Below the pieces are notes generated by a model. That model ran no database searches. It saw only the letters and a program-made list of their open reading frames with translations, and was not told the DNA's origin. The translations under genes were made by a program, and so were the position numbers. Below, in pieces: positions 37,470 through 46,020 of a stretch of 64,000 bases of DNA. Within the stretch, counting starts at the first letter, position 1. Each line of letters opens with the position of its first letter. Origin of the DNA: Novipirellula aureliae (GTDB taxonomy: Bacteria; Planctomycetota; Planctomycetia; Pirellulales; Pirellulaceae); contig NZ_SJPY01000005.1 of NCBI RefSeq assembly GCF_007860185.1, forward strand, positions 124,001 to 188,000, given 5' to 3'.

Positions 37470-40295
37470 CTATGTTTTTTGACTTTTTACCACTTCAAGA
37501 TCGCCAACATGAACCCATCCAACGTGCCCATCGTCCGTTCTGATTTGTGTCCAATCACCGCGTGTCGCTAGCATCTCTACCCGTTGACCTTGCGACGACG
37601 CAGCGCTGAGGACCGAATCGAATTGGTCGCCATCGCCTGCACGCAGGCTGACGTCATCTGCTACGATCACCGCATTCCAGGTCGGCTGCGGGTTGGTTTG
37701 CGTTAGCGAAACGGAGCCGAGTGAGAGGAGTAAAAGCATCAAGGGTACTGCGGCGTATTTCCATAGCGGAAACGGTCGGAATACGATTCTCAATATCAGC
37801 AGTCCCCAAAAGGTGATCGACGATAGTGCCAATAGCCAGGTGACGGGCCGTGCTCCGACGAAACTCGTGAAAGCGTTGTTCCAAGATCGAACACGTAGAA
37901 CCGAACTCGCCAGTGTTGGGATGTTTCCCATTTCGCGTCCAATGTCTTGGCGCCTTTGGCTACCCGTCTTTTTGTCCGCATAGGCAACGTTCTTGATTGC
38001 TTGGGGATTGCCGGGATCCAACTGCAACGCTCTCTCGTAGTTGGCGATCGCATACCCGAGCCTTCCGGTTTGCAGATATGCATTCCCCAAATTAATGAAT
38101 AGGTCCGCATTCTGGATTCCACTATCGACCAGCAATTGGTATTTCTCCGTCGCGGTTTCCAAGAGTTCTTTCGCTGACGCAGCGTCAGCGTGCGATTTGG
38201 TAATTCCGTTCGTGTAGGCATCCGTTGCTTCCGAGAGCAACGTCTGTTGTTGAGTGGGAGATAATTGGACGACCGTCGCGGTGGAATCGAGCGTCTTAAC
38301 GCCTTCCGCGACAGCTGGTTTTGTACCGAACGCAGAAACGGTGAGAGCAACAAACAACAACGCAAGCGGCCGCGTCAAGTTGATCGCACGATCTTTTTGC
38401 TTCATCGTTTTCACTCGTGTCTTTCGATTGGCGCGTATTTCGGCGTCGATTCTTTCAACAAGCTCCGCAGCGGAGTTCGCCAGAATTTGGACTTGCTCGG
38501 TTGCCGATTTCGCTAGGAACGACTCGACTTCGTTTGCGACTTGGTACATTCCAGCGACTCGCAACGATCCAACCGCCTCAACACTCCTGCTCACCCTGCG
38601 TGTAGCCGAGGGATTGGATTCGGAGGTGAGTCCCCCAGGGGTTTTGGAACGGGGATGAACCAAACTTTGGCGAGTTCGGTTACGGGCAAGGACGAAATCT
38701 ACAACCGCTTCGTTCATTGCTTCCTGATCCTTCGCTCGTTCGATCGCTGCGAGGCATCTCGACTTGGGTGATTTCAAACTGGGCAGCCAATGGATCAGCG
38801 CATCACGGTATTTCGCAGCGGCCGTCGCCAACCAAACGATCGGCGGTACGATCACAAACGCCCACCACCAATTCGACGGCCCACGGGGTGATTGCGACAC
38901 CAGCACACTGGCGTCGGAGTGGTTCGTCAGGTCGGGTAGGCTGCGATCGACGGCCTCCGTTGCCGAATCGGAATCGTCTCTCCGTCCATGACCGACGATC
39001 GCGTCCAATGCCAATGATTCGGACTTGCTAACAGTAATCTTAATCGGCTCACTTTTCACGGTTTGGAACGATTCCGTTTCGGGATCGAAAAAACTAAAGC
39101 GAATCGCTGGAATCTGTTTGATTCCTTCGCGTCGCGGTCGAATCGTTGTCGAAAACAGTTTCGTATCGGCTCTGACAAAACCAGCCAACGGTTCATCCGC
39201 AACCTTAAAATCGGCTGTCAATTCCGACAATTCGTCAAGTGGTGGAGCCTGCACCAACTCCATCGGCCCCGTGCCGGCAATTCCGATGTTCAGCGTGATC
39301 GGGTCGCCTGCGTCGACCGTCGTTGGTGAGGCTTGGGTGGCGATTTGATAACGTCCCACGGCGCCGCGATAGTCCGCCGGACGCCCGGCAGTTGGAACGG
39401 GCAGGACCTCGGTTGCATCCACTCGGACATCGCCGACGATTGGACGCGAACTTGTCACGACCATGCGGCTTCCAAAGGGCGAACTGCCACCGAACATGTC
39501 GTCATCGAAAAAACGGGCGAGAGGCGACCGAGACCTCCCCAGAGCGGTGGGATAGTTGACGACGATCTGCACATCATCCGCATCGATCTTGCCGGCGCGC
39601 TTGGGATAGACCGTGGCATTGATTTCGTACTGGTAGTAGGCTCGCTCGTTGCCGCGACCGTCGTCACGCAACACCTCCTGGCCACCAGGTCGTTGGTTAT
39701 TTTCATACATTTCTTTCATGCGATTTGCGAAACCGCCCCACGAAGTGGAATCGGAAATCCGATTCCACATACTGCCTTCGCTGAGCGTTTGACCTGTCTC
39801 GGGATCGCGGAATGGTTTGATCCAGACTTTCAATGTGAGATCGAGCGGTTCGCCAACGAAGACCTTGTCTTTACCACCTTCGATTTCAACAAACATCAAG
39901 TCGCCCGTTTCGCTCTTGGTCGCAACAAACCTTTGTGGCTCCGTCGCTACGGTTTTGCCGTCGACTTCGAAAGTCATCGCTGGGATCGTGAAAGTGCCTT
40001 CGCGTCGGGGCGTGATCAAATACTGTAGCGTGACACTTCGACTCTCACTGCGGCGTCCATTGATAAAGGCAATCCTGGTGCTTTGGGACGGTGCACCATT
40101 GGATCGGACTTCGCATCCTTCAATCACCGGCGGCGCAGGTTGGTCGTAATCGCCAGCGTCGGTGATGGAAAGTTGCAATACGATAGGCGATCCGACGTAG
40201 GTTTCGCGTGTGGATAGCCGAGTTTCAATGTTGGCGGCTGAGGCGGCGGTCACCAAAAGTGCGGTGAAGGCAATGGTTGTGATTAGCTGTTTCAT
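37470..40295 (-). CDS. BatD-like protein fused to a BatE-like TPR and SH3 region
   Basis: A 941-residue membrane protein, last gene of the MoxR/Bat operon. Residues 1-460 are BatD-like beta-sandwich repeats behind a signal peptide (ITTIAFTALLVTAASAANIE); ITLNIGIAGTGPMELV and EGIKQIPAIRFSFFDPE are typical. A membrane helix (WWWAFVIVPPIVWLATAAA) follows near 480. From Met631 a second signal-like stretch appears (TRPLALLFVALTVSAFG), then TPR repeats (ADLFINLGNAYLQTGRLGYA), two membrane helices and a C-terminal SH3-like domain (DDVSLRAGDGDQFDSVL). The C-terminal half resembles BatE, normally a separate gene; no stop codon separates the two. An R1 element is read in frame at 38602-38683. The ATG at 40295 opens the signal peptide. 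Confidence 0.82.
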   Translation of the reverse strand: MKQLITTIAFTALLVTAASAANIETRLSTRETYVGSPIVLQLSITDAGDYDQPAPPVIEGCEVRSNGAPSQSTRIAFINGRRSESRSVTLQYLITPRREGTFTIPAMTFEVDGKTVATEPQRFVATKSETGDLMFVEIEGGKDKVFVGEPLDLTLKVWIKPFRDPETGQTLSEGSMWNRISDSTSWGGFANRMKEMYENNQRPGGQEVLRDDGRGNERAYYQYEINATVYPKRAGKIDADDVQIVVNYPTALGRSRSPLARFFDDDMFGGSSPFGSRMVVTSSRPIVGDVRVDATEVLPVPTAGRPADYRGAVGRYQIATQASPTTVDAGDPITLNIGIAGTGPMELVQAPPLDELSELTADFKVADEPLAGFVRADTKLFSTTIRPRREGIKQIPAIRFSFFDPETESFQTVKSEPIKITVSKSESLALDAIVGHGRRDDSDSATEAVDRSLPDLTNHSDASVLVSQSPRGPSNWWWAFVIVPPIVWLATAAAKYRDALIHWLPSLKSPKSRCLAAIERAKDQEAMNEAVVDFVLARNRTRQSLVHPRSKTPGGLTSESNPSATRRVSRSVEAVGSLRVAGMYQVANEVESFLAKSATEQVQILANSAAELVERIDAEIRANRKTRVKTMKQKDRAINLTRPLALLFVALTVSAFGTKPAVAEGVKTLDSTATVVQLSPTQQQTLLSEATDAYTNGITKSHADAASAKELLETATEKYQLLVDSGIQNADLFINLGNAYLQTGRLGYAIANYERALQLDPGNPQAIKNVAYADKKTGSQRRQDIGREMGNIPTLASSVLRVRSWNNAFTSFVGARPVTWLLALSSITFWGLLILRIVFRPFPLWKYAAVPLMLLLLSLGSVSLTQTNPQPTWNAVIVADDVSLRAGDGDQFDSVLSAASSQGQRVEMLATRGDWTQIRTDDGHVGWVHVGDLEVVKSQKT
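38602..38683. repeat. R1 element inside the BatD-like coding region
   Basis: Ends gtagccgagg (left) and ggcgagttcggttac (right) match R1 ends. On the coding strand it begins gtaaccgaactcgccaaag and is read NRTRQSLVHP. It adds about 27 residues without shifting the frame. Confidence 0.65.
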
Positions 40296-40317
40296 AGGTT
40301 CAATTTCCATATTCGTC

Positions 40318-40385
40318 GTAGCCGATCTCACCAGAGATTGGACGGACAGAGGTAGAGAATTCCAAAGTTTGGCGACTTCGTCTAC
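40318..40385. repeat. R1 element between the TPR gene and the BatD-like gene
   Basis: Starts gtagccgatctcaccagag and ends tttggcgacttcgtctac. It fills most of the 86-bp gap; its last bases overlap the TAG stop codon of the upstream gene (cta at 40382). Confidence 0.8.
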
Positions 40386-41578
40386 CAGTCGCGGTCGGTG
40401 GGAACACGCATGCTTCGTTCGAGTTGTTCTTTGCGAAGTCGACGCAACATGTCGCGGTCGCGAACGGCTTGCAGCATCTTGAGTGCCTCTTCTTTCGACA
40501 GGAGTCCCTCTTTGACCGTGGAATCAGCAACGGCGGCATTCTCGTTCGATTTGTCATCAGCATCTTGCTCGCTTGCCGCTTTCAATTCGCCACGGGGAAC
40601 GGGCTGATCGTCCATTTCGTCTTGCTGATTTTCGCTCGGCTCGCCAGACTGCTGCTGTTGATCTTGCGAGTGCGGCGAGTCTTGCTGGTCCAACGAATTC
40701 GATTTGGTTTGTTCGTCTTTGGCAGCTTGATTCTCCCGTTGTGGATCTTTTCGATCTTGTTCATTTGAATGCTCTTCTTTGGTCTGCTGCTCTTCGGAAG
40801 ATGATGGCTGCTGCTCGGACTGTTCTTCTTGCGAGTTGTTGTCCTTTGACTCAGAACCTTGGCTCTGCTGATCTTGCTGGCTCGGCTCTTTGTCGTTCGA
40901 CTGCGATTGCTGATCTTGCTGATCTTGCTGCTCTTGCTCCTGCTCCTGCTGCTCCTGCTCTTGTTGCTCCTGCTGTTGTTGCTCCTGCTGTTGTTGCTCC
41001 TGCTGTTGTTGCTCCTGCTCTTGCTGCTCCTGCTCTTGTTGCTCTTGCTCTTGCTGCTCTTGCTCTTGCTGCTCCTTCTCTTGCTGCTTCTGCTCTTGCT
41101 TCAATCTTTTTATCAATTCAGCCGCCAGTTCGATGTTGGCGCGAGCGTCAACCTGATTGGGATTACCAGCCAAGGAACCGCGGTAGTGTTCAATGGCTTG
41201 GTTCAGTGATTCGATCGCTGCAGTCTTGTCGCTCTCTGCCGCTGCGACGGCATCGTTATAGAAGCAGTTGCCCAGATTGTATCTTGCGGCCGCAGCGAGC
41301 TTGGCGTTGGAAGACGTTGATGCTTTTGAAAACATTGACTTGGCTGATTCAATGTCGCCCTTGCGGTATTGGGCAACCGCCACGTTGTAGTCTAGTTCCT
41401 CTTTCACTTCCGCTGTGGGTACGATGCTGCGGTAATTGTCCAACGCTTCGTCGATTTTCCCTTGTCGGACCAGTGCGTTGGCCGCATTGATTTCGGTTGC
41501 TGAATCCGCGAACAGTTGTGAAGTCATCGCCCAAGCGAGCAAGGCGATCAAGAGTCGTTTTGAAGTGATGGATTTCAT
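40382..41578 (-). CDS. TPR protein with long Gln/Glu repeat (BatC-like)
   Basis: A 398-residue exported protein, fifth from the end of the Bat operon in gene order after batB. A signal peptide (LLIALLAWAMTSQLFA) is followed by tetratricopeptide repeats (INAANALVRQGKIDEALDNY, AAARYNLGNCFYNDA) to about residue 155. Then comes a huge Gln/Glu-rich segment of EQQ and QEQ repeats (about 160-230), a mixed charged region rich in Gln, Asp and Ser, and a conserved-looking C-terminus (SKEEALKMLQAVRDRD, then RRLRKEQLERSMRV). This layout matches the BatC-type proteins of Bacteroides and spirochaete Bat operons. The role is presumably partner binding with BatA/BatB. Confidence 0.8.
   Translation of the reverse strand: MKSITSKRLLIALLAWAMTSQLFADSATEINAANALVRQGKIDEALDNYRSIVPTAEVKEELDYNVAVAQYRKGDIESAKSMFSKASTSSNAKLAAAARYNLGNCFYNDAVAAAESDKTAAIESLNQAIEHYRGSLAGNPNQVDARANIELAAELIKRLKQEQKQQEKEQQEQEQQEQEQQEQEQQEQEQQQQEQQQQEQQQQEQQEQEQQEQEQEQQDQQDQQSQSNDKEPSQQDQQSQGSESKDNNSQEEQSEQQPSSSEEQQTKEEHSNEQDRKDPQRENQAAKDEQTKSNSLDQQDSPHSQDQQQQSGEPSENQQDEMDDQPVPRGELKAASEQDADDKSNENAAVADSTVKEGLLSKEEALKMLQAVRDRDMLRRLRKEQLERSMRVPTDRDW
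40912..41100 (-). repeat. Low-complexity codon repeat (QEQ tract)
   Basis: Repeated ctgctc/cttg triplets on the plus strand encode CAA, CAG and GAG codons, with 9- and 15-bp sub-periods (gagcaacag). It should be prone to slippage in multiples of three bases. Confidence 0.85.
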
Positions 41579-41635
41579 GGTTGGTTCTCGTTGAATTCGC
41601 AGCCGAAGTTGACAGACATTGGCGATCGTTTTCTG

Positions 41636-42745
41636 CTACGCTGCATGATTAGATTCGTCCAAGCTTTTGGCGTGTTCGGGTACGGGGTTCAAGTTTTTGA
41701 CGCGTTCAACGACGGGGCGTTTACCAAATCTTTGGCGAGTTCCGCTACCTTGCGTCGAGACCAGTACTTCGAGCACCAACAGTGCCAAAGCTGGGACGGC
41801 GAACCATTGGTACCTGACAATGTACGCATTGATCTTTGCAGTCTCGAACTCACCTTGTTCGACGTTAGCGACATAGCCGTGATAGACGTCGGCCATGTTG
41901 ACCCGGCGTGTTCCAGCGGGGATGTAGGCGCCGTTTGTTTTCTCTGCGATCTGCTGCAAAACTTGTCCGTTCATCTTCGACCAAACCTGCTGACCTTTGT
42001 ATTGAACATAACCGCCGCGGCCGTCTTCGGACTCCGGCACACGAGCACCTTGATCCATGTCGCCAAGTCCGACAGTAAAGATGCGGATTCCTTGATCAGC
42101 GTACAAGTTCTCGGCCACCGCGACCGGGTCGCTCTCTTGGTCTTCGCCGTCCGTGAAGATCACGATCGCTTTGTGCTGGTTCGTCTTGCTCAAGAACCCA
42201 TTGGCTGCTGCTGCGATTGCATTCCCCAGTTTTGAACCGCCGCTGCGGACGGTGTGCGGGCCAACCGAATCAAGCGTTTGTTTGAAATCCTCGTAATGAC
42301 TGGTCAGCGGCACGGATTGTCGTGATTCACCCGCGAAGGAGATCAAGCCCACACGGTCACCAGCCATCTCGTCAACCATGTCTTTGATCTGTTGCTTTGC
42401 CCGTGCCAAACGATTGGGCGATGCATCTTCAGCAAGCATCGATCGTGAGACGTCGAGAACAAACATCACTTCGATTCCCTTTTGAGGTACTTCACGCCAC
42501 GTCTTGCCCCAGCGAATGTCACTCAATGCAATGGCCAGCAAGGCGAGACTCGTCGTGACCAAGATTGCGGATGTCCAGCGGCGTGCGGATCTTTCGGTGG
42601 GAAGCAAGCGTCGTCGTTGTCGGTCGGTCGCAAACTGCATCGCAGCACGGCGCCGCGCAACCGTCCCCCAAGCCGTCACACCGATTCCGACCGCGACAAT
42701 CGCCAGCAGATAGAATGCGGATGGGTTTCCGTATTGAATATCCAT
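41636..42745 (-). CDS. batB: BatB-like von Willebrand factor A membrane protein
   Basis: A 369-residue membrane protein. Helices lie at the N-terminus (AFYLLAIVAVGIGVTAWGTV, then ILVTTSLALLAIALS) and one at the C-terminal part (WFAVPALALLVLEVLVS), with a VWA domain between. The metal (MIDAS) motif DVSRS is in MFVLDVSRSMLAED, and the T and D ligands lie in later segments (GGSKLGNAI, FTDGEDQES). The ATG at 42745 (MDIQYGN) is chosen; upstream codons come from a partial R1 element. The last 37 residues after the membrane helix (SGTRQRFGKRPVVE...) come from R1 sequence. Confidence 0.88.
   Translation of the reverse strand: MDIQYGNPSAFYLLAIVAVGIGVTAWGTVARRRAAMQFATDRQRRRLLPTERSARRWTSAILVTTSLALLAIALSDIRWGKTWREVPQKGIEVMFVLDVSRSMLAEDASPNRLARAKQQIKDMVDEMAGDRVGLISFAGESRQSVPLTSHYEDFKQTLDSVGPHTVRSGGSKLGNAIAAAANGFLSKTNQHKAIVIFTDGEDQESDPVAVAENLYADQGIRIFTVGLGDMDQGARVPESEDGRGGYVQYKGQQVWSKMNGQVLQQIAEKTNGAYIPAGTRRVNMADVYHGYVANVEQGEFETAKINAYIVRYQWFAVPALALLVLEVLVSTQGSGTRQRFGKRPVVERVKNLNPVPEHAKSLDESNHAA
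41664..41748. repeat. R1-type halves at the batB 3' end
   Basis: Two R1 right halves in tandem: ttttggcgtgttcgggtac (ends 41683) and ctttggcgagttccgctac (ends 41748). Read on the minus strand as the C-terminal tail of the BatB-like protein. Confidence 0.6.
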
Positions 42746-42760
42746 TGTTGGGTTTCCTTG

Positions 42761-42787
42761 GTTACCGAAACTCGCCAAGAGTTTCGA
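42761..42787. repeat. Partial R1 element between batA and batB
   Basis: gttaccgaaactcgccaaga followed by gtttcga. Half of an R1 palindrome, in the 61-bp gap between the two genes. Confidence 0.6.
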
Positions 42788-42806
42788 TGGTCTTGTTCAT
42801 TATTGA

Positions 42807-43877
42807 CTATGTCAATTCTCGTAGCCAAGTTTCCTGCAGCACCAATCGTGTTGCTAGCAGCACGAACGCGATTAGCAAAAGGGGCGGCAGTGTCACGTAG
42901 CCTGCGTATGACTGGATCGCCAATTCGCGGTAATCCACAAAATGCTTGGCTTCGACTTTCGTCTTTTCGAGTTGGTCGATCTCGGCATAGATCTTTGCTA
43001 GCGAATCGGTGTCGGTCGCACGGAAATACTTTCCGCCTGTCAGTTCTGCCACTTTCGTCAGTGTCTCTTCGTCAATATTCACAGGCATCAACCGAAGGGT
43101 TCGTCGGCCGAACGGATCGGTCACTGGGATAGGGGCTTCGCCCTTGGTTCCAACGCCGATCGTGTAAACTTTGACCCCCATTGTCGCAGCCAGTTCAGCG
43201 GCTTGAACCGGTTCTAGTTCACCTGCATTGTTCTCGCCATCGGTCAGCAAGATGACGACTTTACTTTGTACCTTTTGTTTTTGTCGAGCATCGAGTGCGT
43301 TTAGTTTCTCTACCGCCAGCGAAATCGCATCGCCGATCGCCGTTCCGTCTTCACGACGATTGGTGACGATGCGGGAGTTGTTTAGCTGTGATACGAGGAA
43401 CGCATGGTCGAGCGTTGGTGGTGTTTCACCATCGGCATATCCAGCGAAAGTGATCAAGCCGACGAGATCGCTAAAACGGCCTTCGAGGTTGTTTTCCTCG
43501 TCCCCTATCACAAATTCGCCCGCGACCTTTTTGATTGCGGTGAGTCGGTCAACATGCTCGCCGTTGATTTGGAAATCCATCGCCTGCATACTGCCACTTC
43601 GGTCGACGACCATTTCGATGGCGATCCCTTCGCTCTCAGCGACTGTTTGCTCGCGTCCTTCGCGAGGCCGAGCGATAGCGATGATGATTAGCGTCATGGC
43701 GGCGATTGTCAGAGCGGCCGGAAGCCACAGCAGACGCTGACGTAGCGTGCGCGGCATCTGCTGAGCGAGTTTTAGACTGCTGAAACGGATGGCGCCACGT
43801 CGCTGCGGAGCAAACAATCGCCACGCCAACAGGGGTAGCAGTAGCAAGAGGAGGAGGTACCAGGGGGAATAGAACAT
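42807..43877 (-). CDS. batA: BatA-like von Willebrand factor A membrane protein
   Basis: A 356-residue membrane protein with two N-terminal helices (WYLLLLLLLPLLAWRLF and LTIAAMTLIIIAIA) before a VWA domain whose MIDAS motif is DRSGS (EMVVDRSGSMQAMD), and a C-terminal helix (LPPLLLIAFVLLATRLVL). DGTAIGDAISLAVEKLNAL and LLTDGENNAGE supply the other conserved VWA positions. Its ATG at 43877 overlaps the TAA stop of the preceding gene by one base (TAATG), so translation is coupled. Family role: Bat proteins aid stress or aerotolerance in Bacteroides, with MoxR ATPase; exact function here is inferred. Confidence 0.9.
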   Translation of the reverse strand: MFYSPWYLLLLLLLPLLAWRLFAPQRRGAIRFSSLKLAQQMPRTLRQRLLWLPAALTIAAMTLIIIAIARPREGREQTVAESEGIAIEMVVDRSGSMQAMDFQINGEHVDRLTAIKKVAGEFVIGDEENNLEGRFSDLVGLITFAGYADGETPPTLDHAFLVSQLNNSRIVTNRREDGTAIGDAISLAVEKLNALDARQKQKVQSKVVILLTDGENNAGELEPVQAAELAATMGVKVYTIGVGTKGEAPIPVTDPFGRRTLRLMPVNIDEETLTKVAELTGGKYFRATDTDSLAKIYAEIDQLEKTKVEAKHFVDYRELAIQSYAGYVTLPPLLLIAFVLLATRLVLQETWLRELT

Positions 43878-45046
43878 TAGTTATTGTCCTTTGTTTTCTC
43901 ATCACCGAACTCGCCAGAGGTTGAATCTTTCCCATAGCTGATCTCGCCATGGATAGGACCCTCTTTTTCGGCGTCATGCAAAGTTTGGCGACTTCGGCCA
44001 CTTTCAAATTCGTCGGCAATCCGTTGGACCAGTTCGCGTGAGTCGGCAATTGCACTTTTGAGTCCCATGGTCGATAGTTGCAAACCAGCAAACTTCGCTT
44101 TGTCAGCCAGCGTGAATAAACTTTCCAGCTGGTCGGATTGGGCAACCGCAACACGTTTGCTAAATGCCAGTTCATTCAGCAACTCGTGCGGCGTACGCCC
44201 TGCGTCGGCGATTCCAAATTGCAGCAACAGATAGCTGAGGACGATGTCGGATAACCGCTGTGCGGCGATTTCACTATCAATGGCATTCGCATCGATCGAC
44301 GCTTCGAGTTCATCAAATTCCGTCATCGCCCATGCATTCGGGGTCAACCAACGGCCACGCCGCGACAACACAAGTCCAACGATCGCACAGAGCGTCAGTA
44401 CCGCCACACCGCCGATTGTCCACCCTACCCATTCGTTGGAGGAAACGACGGGGACATCGACGTCAACCACCGGCTGAATGTCACGGAATTCGGTCGGGTC
44501 GCTACGATCTTCGAGCACGCTGGCAACACGAACAGCGATAGGTCTCGATTGAACAAGTGTGTCGTTTCCGTTCTCATTCACTCGGATCTCAATTGGCGGA
44601 ATGGTCAGCTTACCCGTCGCGATACTTTCGAGCGTCATTCGACGCATCCAAACACGCCTGCCACTTGCATCGGGGGTCGGAACGTCAAATACATCTTGCG
44701 AGCCTCGAATGTCAAACTCGCCGAGCTTCTCGGCGACGGAGGGAAAGGTAACTTTCGCATCCGGGGACGCTATCACCGAAATCTCCAACGCGAACGGTTC
44801 GGCCACTTGAACCGATTCGGTGGAGGTTTTCGTTGTCACTTCCGCAGCCGAGGCTCGGCCGGCAAGCAGAATACAAGCGACCGCCAAAAGCCGAACTCGC
44901 CAAAGTTTGCGGGAACCGCCTCTTTCGTATCCGGAACCGCTTCGAGTTTGAATGGTTTCCGTCCAAGTTCTGGCGACTTCGGCTACGTGGGGTGTAGCCA
45001 ATCGTGTCAGAGATGGAATCGGCAAGTGACCGTTTGGATGACTCAT
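43877..45046 (-). CDS. BatD-like beta-sandwich membrane protein of the Bat operon
   Basis: A 389-residue protein. From residue 49 there is a signal peptide (LWRVRLLAVACILLAGRASA), then a beta-sandwich (VQVAEPFALEISVIASPDAK), a membrane helix (WVGWTIGGVAVLTLCAIVGLVL) and a cytosolic helical region to about 350. It resembles the DUF4381/BatD-like proteins often next to BatA, but the match is loose. The ATG at 45046 makes an ATGA overlap with the DUF58 stop codon, strongly supporting it, although it places about 48 residues before the signal core. Those residues and the C-terminal tail (SGRSRQTLHDAEKEGP...) come from R1 elements. Confidence 0.72.
   Translation of the reverse strand: MSHPNGHLPIPSLTRLATPHVAEVARTWTETIQTRSGSGYERGGSRKLWRVRLLAVACILLAGRASAAEVTTKTSTESVQVAEPFALEISVIASPDAKVTFPSVAEKLGEFDIRGSQDVFDVPTPDASGRRVWMRRMTLESIATGKLTIPPIEIRVNENGNDTLVQSRPIAVRVASVLEDRSDPTEFRDIQPVVDVDVPVVSSNEWVGWTIGGVAVLTLCAIVGLVLSRRGRWLTPNAWAMTEFDELEASIDANAIDSEIAAQRLSDIVLSYLLLQFGIADAGRTPHELLNELAFSKRVAVAQSDQLESLFTLADKAKFAGLQLSTMGLKSAIADSRELVQRIADEFESGRSRQTLHDAEKEGPIHGEISYGKDSTSGEFGDEKTKDNN
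43900..44001. repeat. R1 sequence at the 3' end of the BatD-like gene
   Basis: Left half tcaccgaactcgccagag near 43901, a second left half catagctgatctcgcc near 43935, and right end ctttggcgacttcggccac at 44001... read as part of the protein (SGRSRQTLHDAEKEG). Confidence 0.65.
44889..44986. repeat. R1 element in the 5' coding part of the BatD-like gene
   Basis: Ends agccgaactcgccaaagttt (44889) and ctggcgacttcggctac (44986). On the minus strand it is read VAEVARTW. The signal peptide starts just after it. Confidence 0.8.
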
Positions 45047-45918
45047 ATTCGGCTCTCCCGCTGGTGAAAGTATCGGTGTAGCGGTTCGACAATGTCGCAA
45101 CCCGTTTCCAAATGAATCGGCGTCAACCGCAACCGTCGAAACAGGTTGTCTCGCGCTTCGGAATGCTTGCGGTACAGCTCCGCGTACTGCTGGCGATTCT
45201 TGCGACTAGCCGTATCCAGCGTCACCACCTCGCCCGTCTCTTCGTCTTGCAGCCGAACCAAGCCCACGTTGGGCATCCTTTGTTCACGCTGGTCATAGAT
45301 CACGACCGGGATAATGTCATGTTTGCGACGAGCCACCTTCAATGCCGATTCGTATTGACTGTCTTGAAAGTCACTGATCAAAAACACGACCGTGCGCCGC
45401 TTGCAAACTCGATTGAGATGTTCCAGAGCGTGTTTCACATTCGTCCCCGTTCCAATCGGTTGGCAATATAGCAGCTCACGGATCAACCTCAGGACATGTC
45501 TCGAACCCTTGCGAGCGGGGATTGCGATTTCGATCCCGTCGGTGAACAGCGTCAGTCCAACTTTGTCATTGTTCTTGATTGCCGACATGGCCAACAAAGC
45601 CCCGAGCTCTGCGACGAGTTCGCGTTTGGTTTGGGACGTCGTGCCGAGGTTCTGTGAACCACTGAGGTCGACCAGTAATTGCACGGATAGTTCTCGTTCT
45701 TCACGGAACAGTTTGACATAGGGTTGATCGCTACGAGCGGTCACGTTCCAGTCGATCGTGCGAACATCGTCGCCGATCTGGTACGGTCGCACTTCTTCAA
45801 ATTCGATCCCGCGACCTTTGAAGGCCGAGTGCCAGTTGCCTGCTAGCAACTCATCAACCTTGTGCGACGTACGAATTTGAATTCGCCGGATCTTCTTGAT
45901 CATTTCACGCGGGATCAT
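45043..45918 (-). CDS. DUF58 family protein
   Basis: A 291-residue protein with the DUF58 hallmark GIEFEEVRPYQIGDDVRTID and WNVTARSDQPYVKLFREE, followed by a VWA-like fold with LLVDLSGSQN. DUF58 genes almost always sit beside moxR genes, as here. The ATG at 45918 (MIPREMIKK) has a strong Shine-Dalgarno, gaggag, eight bases upstream; codons further upstream come from R1 (VAKVARLWIDRYQF). Its stop overlaps the next gene by ATGA. Role: presumed client or partner in MoxR-assisted protein assembly. Confidence 0.93.
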   Translation of the reverse strand: MIPREMIKKIRRIQIRTSHKVDELLAGNWHSAFKGRGIEFEEVRPYQIGDDVRTIDWNVTARSDQPYVKLFREERELSVQLLVDLSGSQNLGTTSQTKRELVAELGALLAMSAIKNNDKVGLTLFTDGIEIAIPARKGSRHVLRLIRELLYCQPIGTGTNVKHALEHLNRVCKRRTVVFLISDFQDSQYESALKVARRKHDIIPVVIYDQREQRMPNVGLVRLQDEETGEVVTLDTASRKNRQQYAELYRKHSEARDNLFRRLRLTPIHLETGCDIVEPLHRYFHQRESRI

Positions 45919-45930
45919 AGGGTTCTCCTC

Positions 45931-45999
45931 GTAGCCGATCTGGCCAGAGACGGGAAGGAATTGATATCGGTCAATCCAAAGTCTGGCGACTTTGGCCAC
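45931..45999. repeat. R1 element between moxR and the DUF58 gene
   Basis: Starts gtagccgatctggccagag and ends gtctggcgactttggccac. It fills 69 of the 102 bp between the two genes. Read as protein it would give VAKVARLW, but an SD and ATG lie after it. Confidence 0.85.
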
Positions 46000-46020
46000 A
46001 TCGATTAGTATTCAAATTCA

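Noticed and set aside
40573-41490. Long plus-strand frames rich in Leu, Ala and Pro
   Set aside because: Antisense of the CAG/GAG repeat gene, which explains both the length and the composition.
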